Shown: in pieces, positions 24,507-31,920 of the stretch | Layout of the letters: each line of letters starts with the position of its first letter | Numbering within the stretch: position 1 is the first letter of the stretch | From: Klebsiella pneumoniae | Lineage (GTDB): Bacteria > Pseudomonadota > Gammaproteobacteria > Pseudomonadales > CAMAPQ01 | Assembly (NCBI GenBank): GCA_945860125.1 | Contig: CAMAPQ010000009.1 | Span: forward strand, 1 to 51,547 | Direction: 5' to 3' | DNA length: 51,547 bases | Made by a program: the position numbers and the translations under genes | The notes under the pieces: generated by a model | What the model saw: the letters and a program-made list of their open reading frames with translations, nothing else | Database searches by the model: none | Told to the model about the DNA's origin: nothing

Positions 24507-24946
24507 TTTTTCATTCCACTTTTTATTGCCATTATTTCATCATTAAGACGTATTAACTCAGCTTTTAAAGCTTCTACCTCTGAGCGCGTAGGAATGCCCA
24601 AACGAGCCAGCGCATGAGAAACACGCTCATCAAAAGCTTTCTCAATCTTCTCCCAAGAGTGCGTTGCACGCTCCTTTACACCTTCAACTTTATCTTTACA
24701 CTGGTTCCACTGCTTATCAATCTGTTCTTTAGTAAGCGTTTCAATATGCTCGCCATCTTTTACTAGGGTTTCAAAAAGTTTATTACCTTCCTGCTCAGCT
24801 TTAGCATAAGCACCCAACCCCGCCAACCAAATCTGACTTGCAGAATTTTTGATTTTTTGAGCAACTTGATCAGAAAAACTTCGCTGCTTTCTGCTTTGCG
24901 CTTTATCCTCTTCTATCGTTCCTGGATGATTGTCATCTTCCTGCAT
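24503..24946 (-). CDS. Phasin-family granule-associated protein
   Basis: This 147-residue cytoplasmic, mostly helical protein matches the polyhydroxyalkanoate granule-associated (PhaF/PhaI) phasin group: VAQKIKNSASQIWLAGLGAY, AKAEQEGNKLFETLVKDGE and a C-terminal coiled coil (SEVEALKAELIRLNDEIMA). Phasins coat PHA granules. No PHA synthase or depolymerase is in the window; a second phasin-like gene is at 39303. I chose the ATG at 24946, preceded by AGGGGAGG; a longer start at 24964 would place this site inside the coding region. Confidence 0.87.
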   Translation of the reverse strand: MQEDDNHPGTIEEDKAQSRKQRSFSDQVAQKIKNSASQIWLAGLGAYAKAEQEGNKLFETLVKDGEHIETLTKEQIDKQWNQCKDKVEGVKERATHSWEKIEKAFDERVSHALARLGIPTRSEVEALKAELIRLNDEIMAIKSGMKK

Positions 24947-25067
24947 ACAGCCTCCCCTATTCATTCACATTTAAAAGCTAAATCTTGGCATTGATCAGCC
25001 TAGAAGGCGTAGCTAGAATAATCACCCTAACTTCATCTGTTAGGTTAGGAGCTGGCTTATAAACAAA

Positions 25068-25103
25068 AAAGCCGCCGAACCCAATATAGGTTCGGCGGCT
25101 TTT
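25068..25103. terminator. GC-rich bidirectional terminator hairpin
   Basis: GCCGCCGAACC pairs with GGTTCGGCGGC across a 7-base loop, flanked by A-runs on the left and T-runs on the right. On the minus strand it ends the arm carrying the small lipoprotein and repeat-protein genes. Confidence 0.9.
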
Positions 25104-25167
25104 AATCAACTAATCTTCAGCAAATCTTTAATAAAGAAAAAAACTCACTGAAAAAATAGTCTATTTT

Positions 25168-25302
25168 TTAGACGTTCACACACACAAAACCACATTTACT
25201 TTTATTATCACGGTCCAAACCGCCAACACCAGCATCACAACCTACCAAGCCAAGGGTAGAAACAGCAAGTACAACAGCAACAATTTTATATATTTTTTTC
25301 AT
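25168..25302 (-). CDS. 44-residue small lipoprotein
   Basis: Frame: MKKIYKIVAVVLAVS start, lipobox LVGC at 19-22, mature DAGVGGLDRDN, then a tail with two more cysteines (SKCGFVCVNV). GGAGAG lies 8 bases before the ATG. The signal sequence, ribosome site and following terminator make it a convincing gene despite its size. No family was recognised. It lies 60 bases downstream of the secreted repeat protein at 25363 and may be co-transcribed. Confidence 0.75.
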   Translation of the reverse strand: MKKIYKIVAVVLAVSTLGLVGCDAGVGGLDRDNKSKCGFVCVNV

Positions 25303-25362
25303 GTCTATTCTCTCCAAATTTATTTAAATCAATTCAACAAAACCAGCTATAGAAGAAGCAAT

Positions 25363-25866
25363 TTATGGTGCACCAGAAGGTATCAAGCCAGTAATTGCAT
25401 CAAAAACACTCTGACCATCAGCACCCAAAGCAGTTTTAAGCAAACTACCCGCTGCAAAATCAGTAGCAAGCGTTGTCGTTGGACCTCCAGCACCTTGCTG
25501 AGCAACACCAATGCCGGCGCCTGGGCTACAGGTACTTGCACCAAAAGAACCTATCGCTACTTTGCCGCAAGCAGAGCCGCCAGCAAGCGCGACGTTAACA
25601 ACTGAGATCTCATCAAATAAACCACTAACGGTTACTTTTGAATTAATATTGCCAGCTTTCGTTGTGCCATGAAAAGAACCAATACTAGTTTCCACTTCAG
25701 ATGTCGCTAACGCTGCACCTAAGTTAATAACCATACCCTTTACTTCAACGGTTGAATTAATATCGCCTGCGACATCTGTTGTTGAAGTAAGTGCAGATAC
25801 TGTGAAAGGCGCTGAGATTAACGCCGCAGTAATAGCTAAAGATAACATTTTCATTTTCATTTTCAT
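25363..25866 (-). CDS. Secreted repeat protein A of the putative fibre locus
   Basis: This 167-residue protein has a signal peptide (MKMKMKMLSLAITAAL, cleaved near TVSA). The mature part appears to hold two related units of about 38-42 residues. The first opens GDINSTVEVKGMVINLGAAL and ends VETSIGSF; the second opens GNINSKVTVSG and ends CGKVAIGSFGASTC. A Gly/Ala/Thr-rich C-terminal region follows. The pattern matches two other proteins here (26312 and 27976), making a three-member family. Alternating polar/hydrophobic strands with fixed IGS turns suggest a beta-solenoid or amyloid-like subunit; this is inference. GGAAGG lies just before the ATG. Confidence 0.7.
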   Translation of the reverse strand: MKMKMKMLSLAITAALISAPFTVSALTSTTDVAGDINSTVEVKGMVINLGAALATSEVETSIGSFHGTTKAGNINSKVTVSGLFDEISVVNVALAGGSACGKVAIGSFGASTCSPGAGIGVAQQGAGGPTTTLATDFAAGSLLKTALGADGQSVFDAITGLIPSGAP

Positions 25867-26311
25867 TTCCTTCCTTATACATTTTTGATTTTTATACTAC
25901 CTGATTTTTATATCTTCCCTACCCTATTACAACACAACTCAGCATCCGTGCTTAAGTTAACTTTTAACACAATTAAACTACAAAAAAAATGTTTTTTTCA
26001 TAAAAAAATCATTTATATATATGGATATAAAACCACTGTTTTTTTAAATACCTATTATACAAAATAACCGCTCATTTATCAGACAAAAAAAGTACAAACT
26101 AAATACTAACCATATTAAATTGATTAAAAATAAAAAGATTAAAAAGTAAGCAAGAATAAAGTATAAAAGGGGAAAAATATCCAATATTACCTATATTAAA
26201 TATAAGATATGATTTTTTAATTTTTGTAGCGGCATTTTTTTGAGATAAAATAAAGACGTGAAAATATATACGTTATTTTTATATAATCTAAAAAATTGAG
26301 AATATTCTCAA
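25867..26311. other. 445-base very AT-rich spacer
   Basis: The stretch lies upstream of repeat protein A and downstream of repeat protein B on the minus strand. It must contain the promoter of A. No RNA, repeat or convincing frame was seen; the 60-residue plus-strand frame at 25885 is low-complexity and lacks a ribosome site. Confidence 0.5.
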
Positions 26312-26689
26312 CTACCTATTATCAATGTAACTTTTACATGTGCCAGGGCCTATAGAGCCAATAGATACTTTTGCACAAATACCCTCATTACCACCTTCAC
26401 TTAGCGCTGTATTTAATACGCTAACACCAGTTTTAATACCATTAACTGAAATATCAGTCGTATAATTTCCATTTATTTTTAAATCATTATGAGCTGAACC
26501 AATACTTACTTCAGTTTCTATAGCACTTGCCTGCCCTAAGACAGCACCAAGATTAATAACTATACCTTGAACATCAATATTTGAATTAAGGTCGCCACCC
26601 AAATTAAAGCTTTCAGAAAAAGAAATCATAGAAAAAGAAAGCGCACTAAAAAATACTCCCAAAATAAATATTTTTTTTTTAATTCTCAT
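26312..26689 (-). CDS. Secreted repeat protein B of the putative fibre locus
   Basis: This 125-residue protein has a signal peptide (MRIKKKIFILGVFFSALS, cleaved near SFSES). Two units match those of protein A: GDLNSNIDVQGIVINLGAVL ending EVSIGSAH, then TTDISVNGIKTGVSVLN ending CAKVSIGSIGPGTC. It lacks A's long C-terminal extension and ends shortly after the second unit. GGTGG lies 6 bases before the ATG. The two cysteines in the second unit, conserved across all three paralogues, could form a disulfide. Function is inferred only from the neighbourhood. Confidence 0.7.
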   Translation of the reverse strand: MRIKKKIFILGVFFSALSFSMISFSESFNLGGDLNSNIDVQGIVINLGAVLGQASAIETEVSIGSAHNDLKINGNYTTDISVNGIKTGVSVLNTALSEGGNEGICAKVSIGSIGPGTCKSYIDNR

Positions 26690-26789
26690 TTTTTACCACC
26701 AAACATGATATGTATTTATATTGGTTTTATTTAAGATAAATCCAGCCTATGATGTAATTCCAAAAAGCATATAGGGCTGCTTTCTTTTA

Positions 26790-27551
26790 CTAATTAAACC
26801 ATCCTTTTTTCTTTTTAATCGAGATACCTGTCGAACATACCACAAGACTAATTCTTCTATTTAATGTTCTTGCAGAATCATCTGCATTTTCAGCCCTAGG
26901 CGTCATTTCACCTTTTCCCGCACCTACTGTACGCTCAGGCAATACTTCATTCTTATTTAGGTAACGCTCAACGTTATAAGCACGATGCTCAGATAGTAAT
27001 TGATTATACTCAACAGGACCTGAATCATCAGCATGCCCTATAACCTCAATTCGAGTTTCAGGATATTCAGCTAATTTTTTAGTTAAACGATCTAATACTG
27101 GATAAAAAGAAGGCTCAACATGGGTCATATCAAATGGAAACCCTCGTACATTTGGCATCTCTATCCAAACAGTTTCTTTTCGTCTATGAATAAATAAATG
27201 TTCACGATGAAAGTCTTTTCTTAATTCTTGCTCAAGCTTATCAAGATAAGCCCAATCAATATTTTTTCCTTCCGCACAAAAAGGCACTGGTTTATTCTTT
27301 AAATCACCTGATTCAGACTTATTCTTAGTTAATGGATTAGCGCCCACCGTTACATTATAAAAAGTAGCGATCAAACCTTCAGACTTGAAATTACGATCTT
27401 TATCAATATCACCGGAGTAGGGATCAGTATATCTAGGGCCCTGACAACCAGAAGTAAAAAGAGATGACACAAAAAATAAGCTCACAAAACAAAAACGCCT
27501 AGGAAACGGCATAAATGCAACTTTAACGTGCCTAGAAGATGATGAAATCAT
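26790..27551 (-). CDS. OmpA-domain lipoprotein
   Basis: This 253-residue lipoprotein has its lipobox at about 33-36 (TSGC). The C-terminal OmpA-like peptidoglycan-binding domain (about 145-240) shows TRIEVIGHADDSG, EYNQLLSEHRAYNVERYL, RTVGAGKGEM and LNRRISLVV. The N-terminal half is a divergent domain without a recognised family. It would tether an outer-membrane complex to the cell wall, as CsgE/F-like or Pal-like partners do in other export systems. It heads the leftward arm and is divergent from the CsgG-like arm. AGGA lies 8 bases upstream of the ATG. Confidence 0.85.
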   Translation of the reverse strand: MISSSSRHVKVAFMPFPRRFCFVSLFFVSSLFTSGCQGPRYTDPYSGDIDKDRNFKSEGLIATFYNVTVGANPLTKNKSESGDLKNKPVPFCAEGKNIDWAYLDKLEQELRKDFHREHLFIHRRKETVWIEMPNVRGFPFDMTHVEPSFYPVLDRLTKKLAEYPETRIEVIGHADDSGPVEYNQLLSEHRAYNVERYLNKNEVLPERTVGAGKGEMTPRAENADDSARTLNRRISLVVCSTGISIKKKKGWFN

Positions 27552-27975
27552 TTATTTTTCCTATATACAGATCTTTTTTTCATATTTTATAAACGTATCC
27601 TTGTTATCTTTGCTCAGCTTATTGTGAAAAGACTAAAGCCTTAAATCATAAGCTTGGGATAGCATCTGCTGTATTTTTAACCTTATTATTTTAATAACAG
27701 ACTGAAGACATTAAGCATAAGCTAGCAAACTTTACCAACCTTAATCAAGCATTTAAAGCTATCGCAATGTTTTTTTTTACAATTGATATACATAAGCATT
27801 TAAAAAAAACAAAACGTTAACACTTTAATCGTAAAAATCGGGGTTAAATTGAGTTTTATCGACTTTTTTGGTAAAAAATGCATTATGCTGATTGAAATTG
27901 GGATAATAAGTGAAGTACATTATCTCTTGTAAGGATAAACAAACAATAAGATTAAGATAATTACAGGGTGTGAAT
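27552..27975. promoter_or_regulatory. 424-base divergent control region of the putative fibre locus
   Basis: The region separates the OmpA-type lipoprotein (left) from the repeat-protein/CsgG-like arm (right) and must hold both promoters. It is AT-rich. No operator could be defined by eye. Confidence 0.4.
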
Positions 27976-28299
27976 ATGATTGACATAAACAACTTTCCCG
28001 GCTTTGCCCGCTTTTTGGTTTCTCTCATTACTTTTTCATCTTTATTCGTGCTTCCAGCTTATGCCGCACCTAATCTTACTGGTGATGTTGATATTGTTGT
28101 GAGCACACAAGAAATAATTAATATTGCAACAGATGACGCCTCAATTGCAGAAGTTATTTTAGGCTCATTTATTGATGGTAAGGCTACTGACTTTCAAGCG
28201 ACTGTAACAACTCAATCAGTGACAAACTCAGCCTCTGGCGGTGCTTGCTCTCAGGTAATCATAGGCTCGGTGGGACCAACCACATGTCTTGGCAATTAA
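27976..28299 (+). CDS. Secreted repeat protein C of the putative fibre locus
   Basis: This 107-residue protein has a signal peptide (GFARFLVSLITFSSLFVL, cleaved near AYA). It contains two short units: GDVDIVVSTQEIINIA ending VILGSF, then ATVTTQSVTNSASGGAC ending VIIGSVGPTTC. The closing motif V-x-I-G-S-x-G-P-x-T-C is shared with protein B and, less exactly, protein A. It is the most compact member. I chose ATG 27976, with AGGG at 7 bases, over the GTG six bases upstream. It is the first gene of the rightward arm leading to the CsgG-like protein. Confidence 0.7.
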   Translation: MIDINNFPGFARFLVSLITFSSLFVLPAYAAPNLTGDVDIVVSTQEIINIATDDASIAEVILGSFIDGKATDFQATVTTQSVTNSASGGACSQVIIGSVGPTTCLGN

Positions 28300-28380
28300 C
28301 TAAGTAAGCACTTTAAACGACATCAGCTGAATTTGTGGGCGTTTTTATAAAAAAATGAAGACAAAAAAAAGGGACACTCA

Positions 28381-28764
28381 ATGAAAAAAGTGACTCAATA
28401 CGCTCATTTACTACTTGCTGCTGTATTATTTACAGCAAGCAAGCCTGCCTTGGCAGGAAGTGGCATAAACCCTAAAAGCAATGCTTATTCGGGAGGCTAC
28501 TCTTATACACCAGTTAAAGGACGCGTTCAGATTTATAAGTATAAAGCGCTAGATGCAAGGCTACCCAGAACAGATAAATATAAAAGCATTGTAAGCAGTG
28601 GCAACACTGACTATATGCGTTTTAGTGGTGACTCACTGCCTACTCTTGGTGATTGCTCGATTAATATTGGAAATATTTTTTCAAATAATAACGATAAATT
28701 TAGTAAAAAAGAAACGATGGTCATTATCGATGGTGATGTACTCAATGTTAGTAAATGCGATTAA
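28381..28764 (+). CDS. Small secreted protein, HfaA-like (tentative)
   Basis: A signal peptide (MKKVTQYAHLLLAAVLF, ending KPALA) is followed by a 102-residue mature protein: SNAYSGGYSYTP near its start, a basic middle and a C-terminal stretch INIGN...ETMVIIDGDVLNVSKC. From memory, the Asn/Gly/Tyr-rich start and the IGN...V-I-D-G ending recall HfaA, the small amyloid-like holdfast-anchor protein of Caulobacter. Similarity is weak. The gene directly precedes and overlaps a CsgG/HfaB-like gene, the same order as hfaA-hfaB, which strengthens the idea. Confidence 0.55.
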   Translation: MKKVTQYAHLLLAAVLFTASKPALAGSGINPKSNAYSGGYSYTPVKGRVQIYKYKALDARLPRTDKYKSIVSSGNTDYMRFSGDSLPTLGDCSINIGNIFSNNNDKFSKKETMVIIDGDVLNVSKCD

Positions 28765-30334
28765 AATAATTAAAAATATTTTCGTGGTAACCCTTATTAT
28801 TACCACCCTATCAACCTCAACTGGATGCGCTCGCTTTTTATTTGGTGACAAGGCATTATCACGTAACCCAGCAGAAAAACCAGTTGTGAATATTACGACA
28901 TTTTCTGACTCGCTTGAATGCATGGATGAAATGCTAATTCAGTTTGAAGTACCCGTTATTACTGTCACAGCTCAAGACATTCCAAATAGATCGACTGACG
29001 TGGGTATTACAAATGGCGCAAAGGAAATGCTGATTACCTCCATGTCAAAACTCTCAGAAAGAAGTGAACGTATTCGCTTTGTATCTTTTGGTTCAGATCT
29101 TCGTGATGTCGTCCTTCTACAGCAAGCTCACTCGAAAAAAGATACTTTTTCAGTACCAGACTTCTTTATAAGAGGCGGGATTACTCAATATGATCGCAAT
29201 GTTATTTCATCGCGTATTGGTACAGGTCTTAATCATGAAGACTGGAACACTACGATTTCCGGTGGACAGGGTATTTCATTTGCTGGGCTTGATCTCAACG
29301 CTGGTCTTGTTAGAAACCTGCAAATGCTATCTGGCGTTACGTCAAACAATGTGCTCGCGATTTACGATAAAGGCATGGGAACAGAAGTTGGTGCCCGCTT
29401 AAATTCAGTCGGTACATTTTTTGACTTTGGTTTAGATAAACAAGATGGCCTTGGCCAAGCTGTGCGCAACATGATCGACTTAGGCGCAATTGAAATTGTT
29501 GGTAAATTATACGATATCCCTTACCTGACCTGCTTACCGGTTAAATATGATGATCCTTATGTGACTAAACTTATACTTAAAGAATATAAGAGGTATCGCG
29601 ATAATTACTCCAAATTAATCAGAACGGTACAAGCCAGACTAAAACAAAATAATTATTATCGTGGCGAACTTACAGGTAAGCTCGACCAGAATACTTACCT
29701 TTCCATTGAATACTTTAGGCATCTTACAAAACTTCCTGCCACAGGCGGAGAAGTCATTGATTTCCCTCTTTATAAGGCGCTACTTTATGGAAAAAAATAC
29801 GACTGGGAATATGATGCTATTGGCTCAAAAGATACGCTAAATACTGCGATATCCCACAACAATGAAGCGCTTACCTTTGATAAATATGATGACTCCTATC
29901 CAAAATTAAACACAAAAAATCCAGGCTCAGCAGTGAGCCCGCCACCGCCTAATAAACTACTGAACACCAATAAAACGAGATCAAGCTTTACTGAGAAAGC
30001 TGAAGAAACAGCACCAACTCGTACTCAACGACCTAATGAATATAGAGGGCAAAATAAAGAACCAGCGCCAGAGATTCCAGCGCCCCTTGAAATAGAAATT
30101 ATCGATCAAAACGGCCAAAGACCAAACGCTTACTACGGAAGTGGAGTTGGAATGGATGGAAATAATACAGATGGCGCCAACCCCCAAAGAGGGACAAATA
30201 GTTCATCTAGACCCTATAGAGAAGGCGCATATGAAGCACAACAAAGACAACAAAACCAAAATCCAACAGGCGGCGCTCAACAGACAACGCCATACAAAAA
30301 ATCTATCTGGGATACTCAGTCTCCATACTACTAG
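28745..30334 (+). CDS. CsgG/HfaB-like secretion-pore lipoprotein with peptidoglycan-binding domain
   Basis: Signal peptide and lipobox (TSTGCARF) are followed by a CsgG-type region (about 40-255): ITTFSDSLECMDEM, FFIRGGITQYDRN, a beta-hairpin rich segment and NMIDLGAIEIVGKLYDIPY. CsgG-family lipoproteins form nine-fold outer-membrane pores that export curli or holdfast-anchor subunits. Next comes a peptidoglycan_binding_1-like segment (about 280-345: VQARLKQNNYYRGELTG, KLDQNTYLSIEYFRH) and a long Pro/Asn/Gln-rich tail. I chose ATG 28745, which gives a proper lipoprotein signal and a 20-base overlap with the upstream gene; the longest frame starts at 28598 but its first 49 residues lie in another gene. 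Confidence 0.8.
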   Translation: MLVNAIKIIKNIFVVTLIITTLSTSTGCARFLFGDKALSRNPAEKPVVNITTFSDSLECMDEMLIQFEVPVITVTAQDIPNRSTDVGITNGAKEMLITSMSKLSERSERIRFVSFGSDLRDVVLLQQAHSKKDTFSVPDFFIRGGITQYDRNVISSRIGTGLNHEDWNTTISGGQGISFAGLDLNAGLVRNLQMLSGVTSNNVLAIYDKGMGTEVGARLNSVGTFFDFGLDKQDGLGQAVRNMIDLGAIEIVGKLYDIPYLTCLPVKYDDPYVTKLILKEYKRYRDNYSKLIRTVQARLKQNNYYRGELTGKLDQNTYLSIEYFRHLTKLPATGGEVIDFPLYKALLYGKKYDWEYDAIGSKDTLNTAISHNNEALTFDKYDDSYPKLNTKNPGSAVSPPPPNKLLNTNKTRSSFTEKAEETAPTRTQRPNEYRGQNKEPAPEIPAPLEIEIIDQNGQRPNAYYGSGVGMDGNNTDGANPQRGTNSSSRPYREGAYEAQQRQQNQNPTGGAQQTTPYKKSIWDTQSPYY

Positions 30335-30368
30335 GCCAACCTAACCACCACCCTAACGCGGCAAATTA

Positions 30369-30427
30369 GCGTGTTATGACTCCTTACCAAAGATAAAAAC
30401 AGTATTGGCAAGGAGTCAATAACGCGC
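30369..30427. terminator. Long hairpin between convergent genes
   Basis: GCGTGTTAT-GACTCCTT-CCAA pairs with TTGG-AAGGAGTC-ATAACGCGC, about 21 paired bases with a bulge and a mismatch and a 14-base loop. There is no T-run after it, so it may act as an RNA-stabilising or bidirectional stop element between the CsgG-like and pyrC genes. Confidence 0.55.
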
Positions 30428-30470
30428 AGTTAATTATACCGAAACATCATCTGTGCTCTCCGTCAAAAAA

Positions 30471-31808
30471 CTACACAAAAATCAAACGCTGCCCCGCTGA
30501 ACAATGAGAATTGTCTAGGCCTTTTTCATAAACACGCACGCCATTTACCCATGTTTTTAATATGGAAGAGCGGAATTTTTTACCCTCAAAAGGTGACCAA
30601 CCACATTTTGATAAACAAGTTTCCCTATCGATGATTTGGCTCAAATGAAGATCAACTAAGACAAGATCAGCGAAATAACCCTCACGAATATAACCCCGCT
30701 CCATAATGCCAAATCGATCAGCAACGGCATGACTCGTCTTCTGAACAATTTTTTCTAACGAGAGCTTTTGATCATGATATAGCTCAAACAAAGCAAGTAA
30801 CGCATGCTGAACCAAAGGCAAACCAGAAGGCGCTTTAAAATAGGATTGGTTTTTTTCAGCTAACGTATGAGGCGCATGATCCGTTGCAATAATATCAATT
30901 AAATCATTCTGGACGGCCTGAATTAAAGCATCGCGATCACTTGCCTCTTTGATAGAAGGATTACACTTAATTAACATCCCTTTCTGCGCATAATCCTGCC
31001 GTGAAAAAATAAGATGATGCACGCAGACTTCAGCAGTAATCAGTTTATTAAAAATAGGGCCTGCTTCAAAAAGGCTTAATTCATCTTGGGTTGTCAGATG
31101 TAACACATGTAGACGCTTTTGATATTTTCTAGCAAGACCTACCGCCATCGTACTAGATAATAAACAAGCCTGACGACTACGAATATCTGCATGAAAGTGA
31201 ATGGGTACTTCTTCACCATAAAGCGTGCGAAATGCATGCTCTTGCGCTTGAATAGTTGGGCTATGCTCACAATGGGTTGCAATTAGCAAAGGACAATATT
31301 CAAAAATCTTCTCTAAAGCTTCGGGCTTATCTACTAGCAGATTTCCCGTAGACGCACCCATAAAGACTTTAACGCCACACGCTTCCCCAACTTTTAACTG
31401 ACTAATTTCTTCCCAATTATCATTGGTTGCACCAAAGTAAAAACCATAATTTGCATTTAAATTTCGAGTAGCAGCCATTTGATATTTTTCTTGTAATGCA
31501 ATACGTGTGACTATTGCAGGATTCGTATTTGGCATATCCATAAAGCTGGTAATACCACCTGCTATTGCAGCTTGGGATTCACTTTTTAAATCCCCTTTAT
31601 GCGTTAATCCTGGCTCACGAAAATGGACTTGATCATCAATCATGCCCGGCAACAAATAACATCCCTTGGCATCGATCACTTCAATATTATTTTTAGGCTG
31701 AATATCTGCGGCTATTTTCTCTATTCTGCCGGAGAGAATCTCCACATCACAGGTTTTAATCATCCCTTCATTTACAATCTGGGCATTTTTGATTAAACAA
31801 TGTACCAT
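30471..31808 (-). CDS. pyrC: Dihydroorotase, class I type
   Basis: This enzyme catalyses the third step of pyrimidine synthesis, carbamoyl-aspartate to dihydroorotate. The amidohydrolase barrel shows GMIDDQVHFREPGLTHKGD near residues 55-73, then GGITSFMDMPNTNP, FMGASTGNLLVD, THCEHS, HVLHLTTQDE and ATDHAPHT. The first His of the usual D-x-H-x-H motif is Gln here, which I recall as a feature of a DHOase subgroup also seen in Bacteroidetes. The other metal ligands (His in VHFR, THCEH, LHLTT, TDHAPH) remain. Length 445 fits the subgroup. It is monocistronic, facing away from the QueD-like gene. Confidence 0.9.
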   Translation of the reverse strand: MVHCLIKNAQIVNEGMIKTCDVEILSGRIEKIAADIQPKNNIEVIDAKGCYLLPGMIDDQVHFREPGLTHKGDLKSESQAAIAGGITSFMDMPNTNPAIVTRIALQEKYQMAATRNLNANYGFYFGATNDNWEEISQLKVGEACGVKVFMGASTGNLLVDKPEALEKIFEYCPLLIATHCEHSPTIQAQEHAFRTLYGEEVPIHFHADIRSRQACLLSSTMAVGLARKYQKRLHVLHLTTQDELSLFEAGPIFNKLITAEVCVHHLIFSRQDYAQKGMLIKCNPSIKEASDRDALIQAVQNDLIDIIATDHAPHTLAEKNQSYFKAPSGLPLVQHALLALFELYHDQKLSLEKIVQKTSHAVADRFGIMERGYIREGYFADLVLVDLHLSQIIDRETCLSKCGWSPFEGKKFRSSILKTWVNGVRVYEKGLDNSHCSAGQRLIFV

Positions 31809-31920
31809 TTGCGTCTCCCGCTTATAAATTAAGTAACAGAAATATTTTTAATCCCTTTCCATGCGTATATTATAACGATTACCCAATTTATTTCATGCAT
31901 CATTAAAATAGGCACTTATT

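Noticed and set aside
25885-26067. 60-residue plus-strand frame
   Set aside because: Low-complexity frame in AT-rich DNA without a ribosome site; overlaps the promoter of the minus-strand gene.
27825-28028. 67-residue minus-strand frame in the divergent control region
   Set aside because: Overlaps the start and signal peptide of the repeat-protein gene on the other strand and has no coding-like features.
28598-28744. Upstream extension of the CsgG-like protein
   Set aside because: Lies in the preceding gene's coding region and spoils the lipoprotein signal; ATG 28745 gives a proper one.
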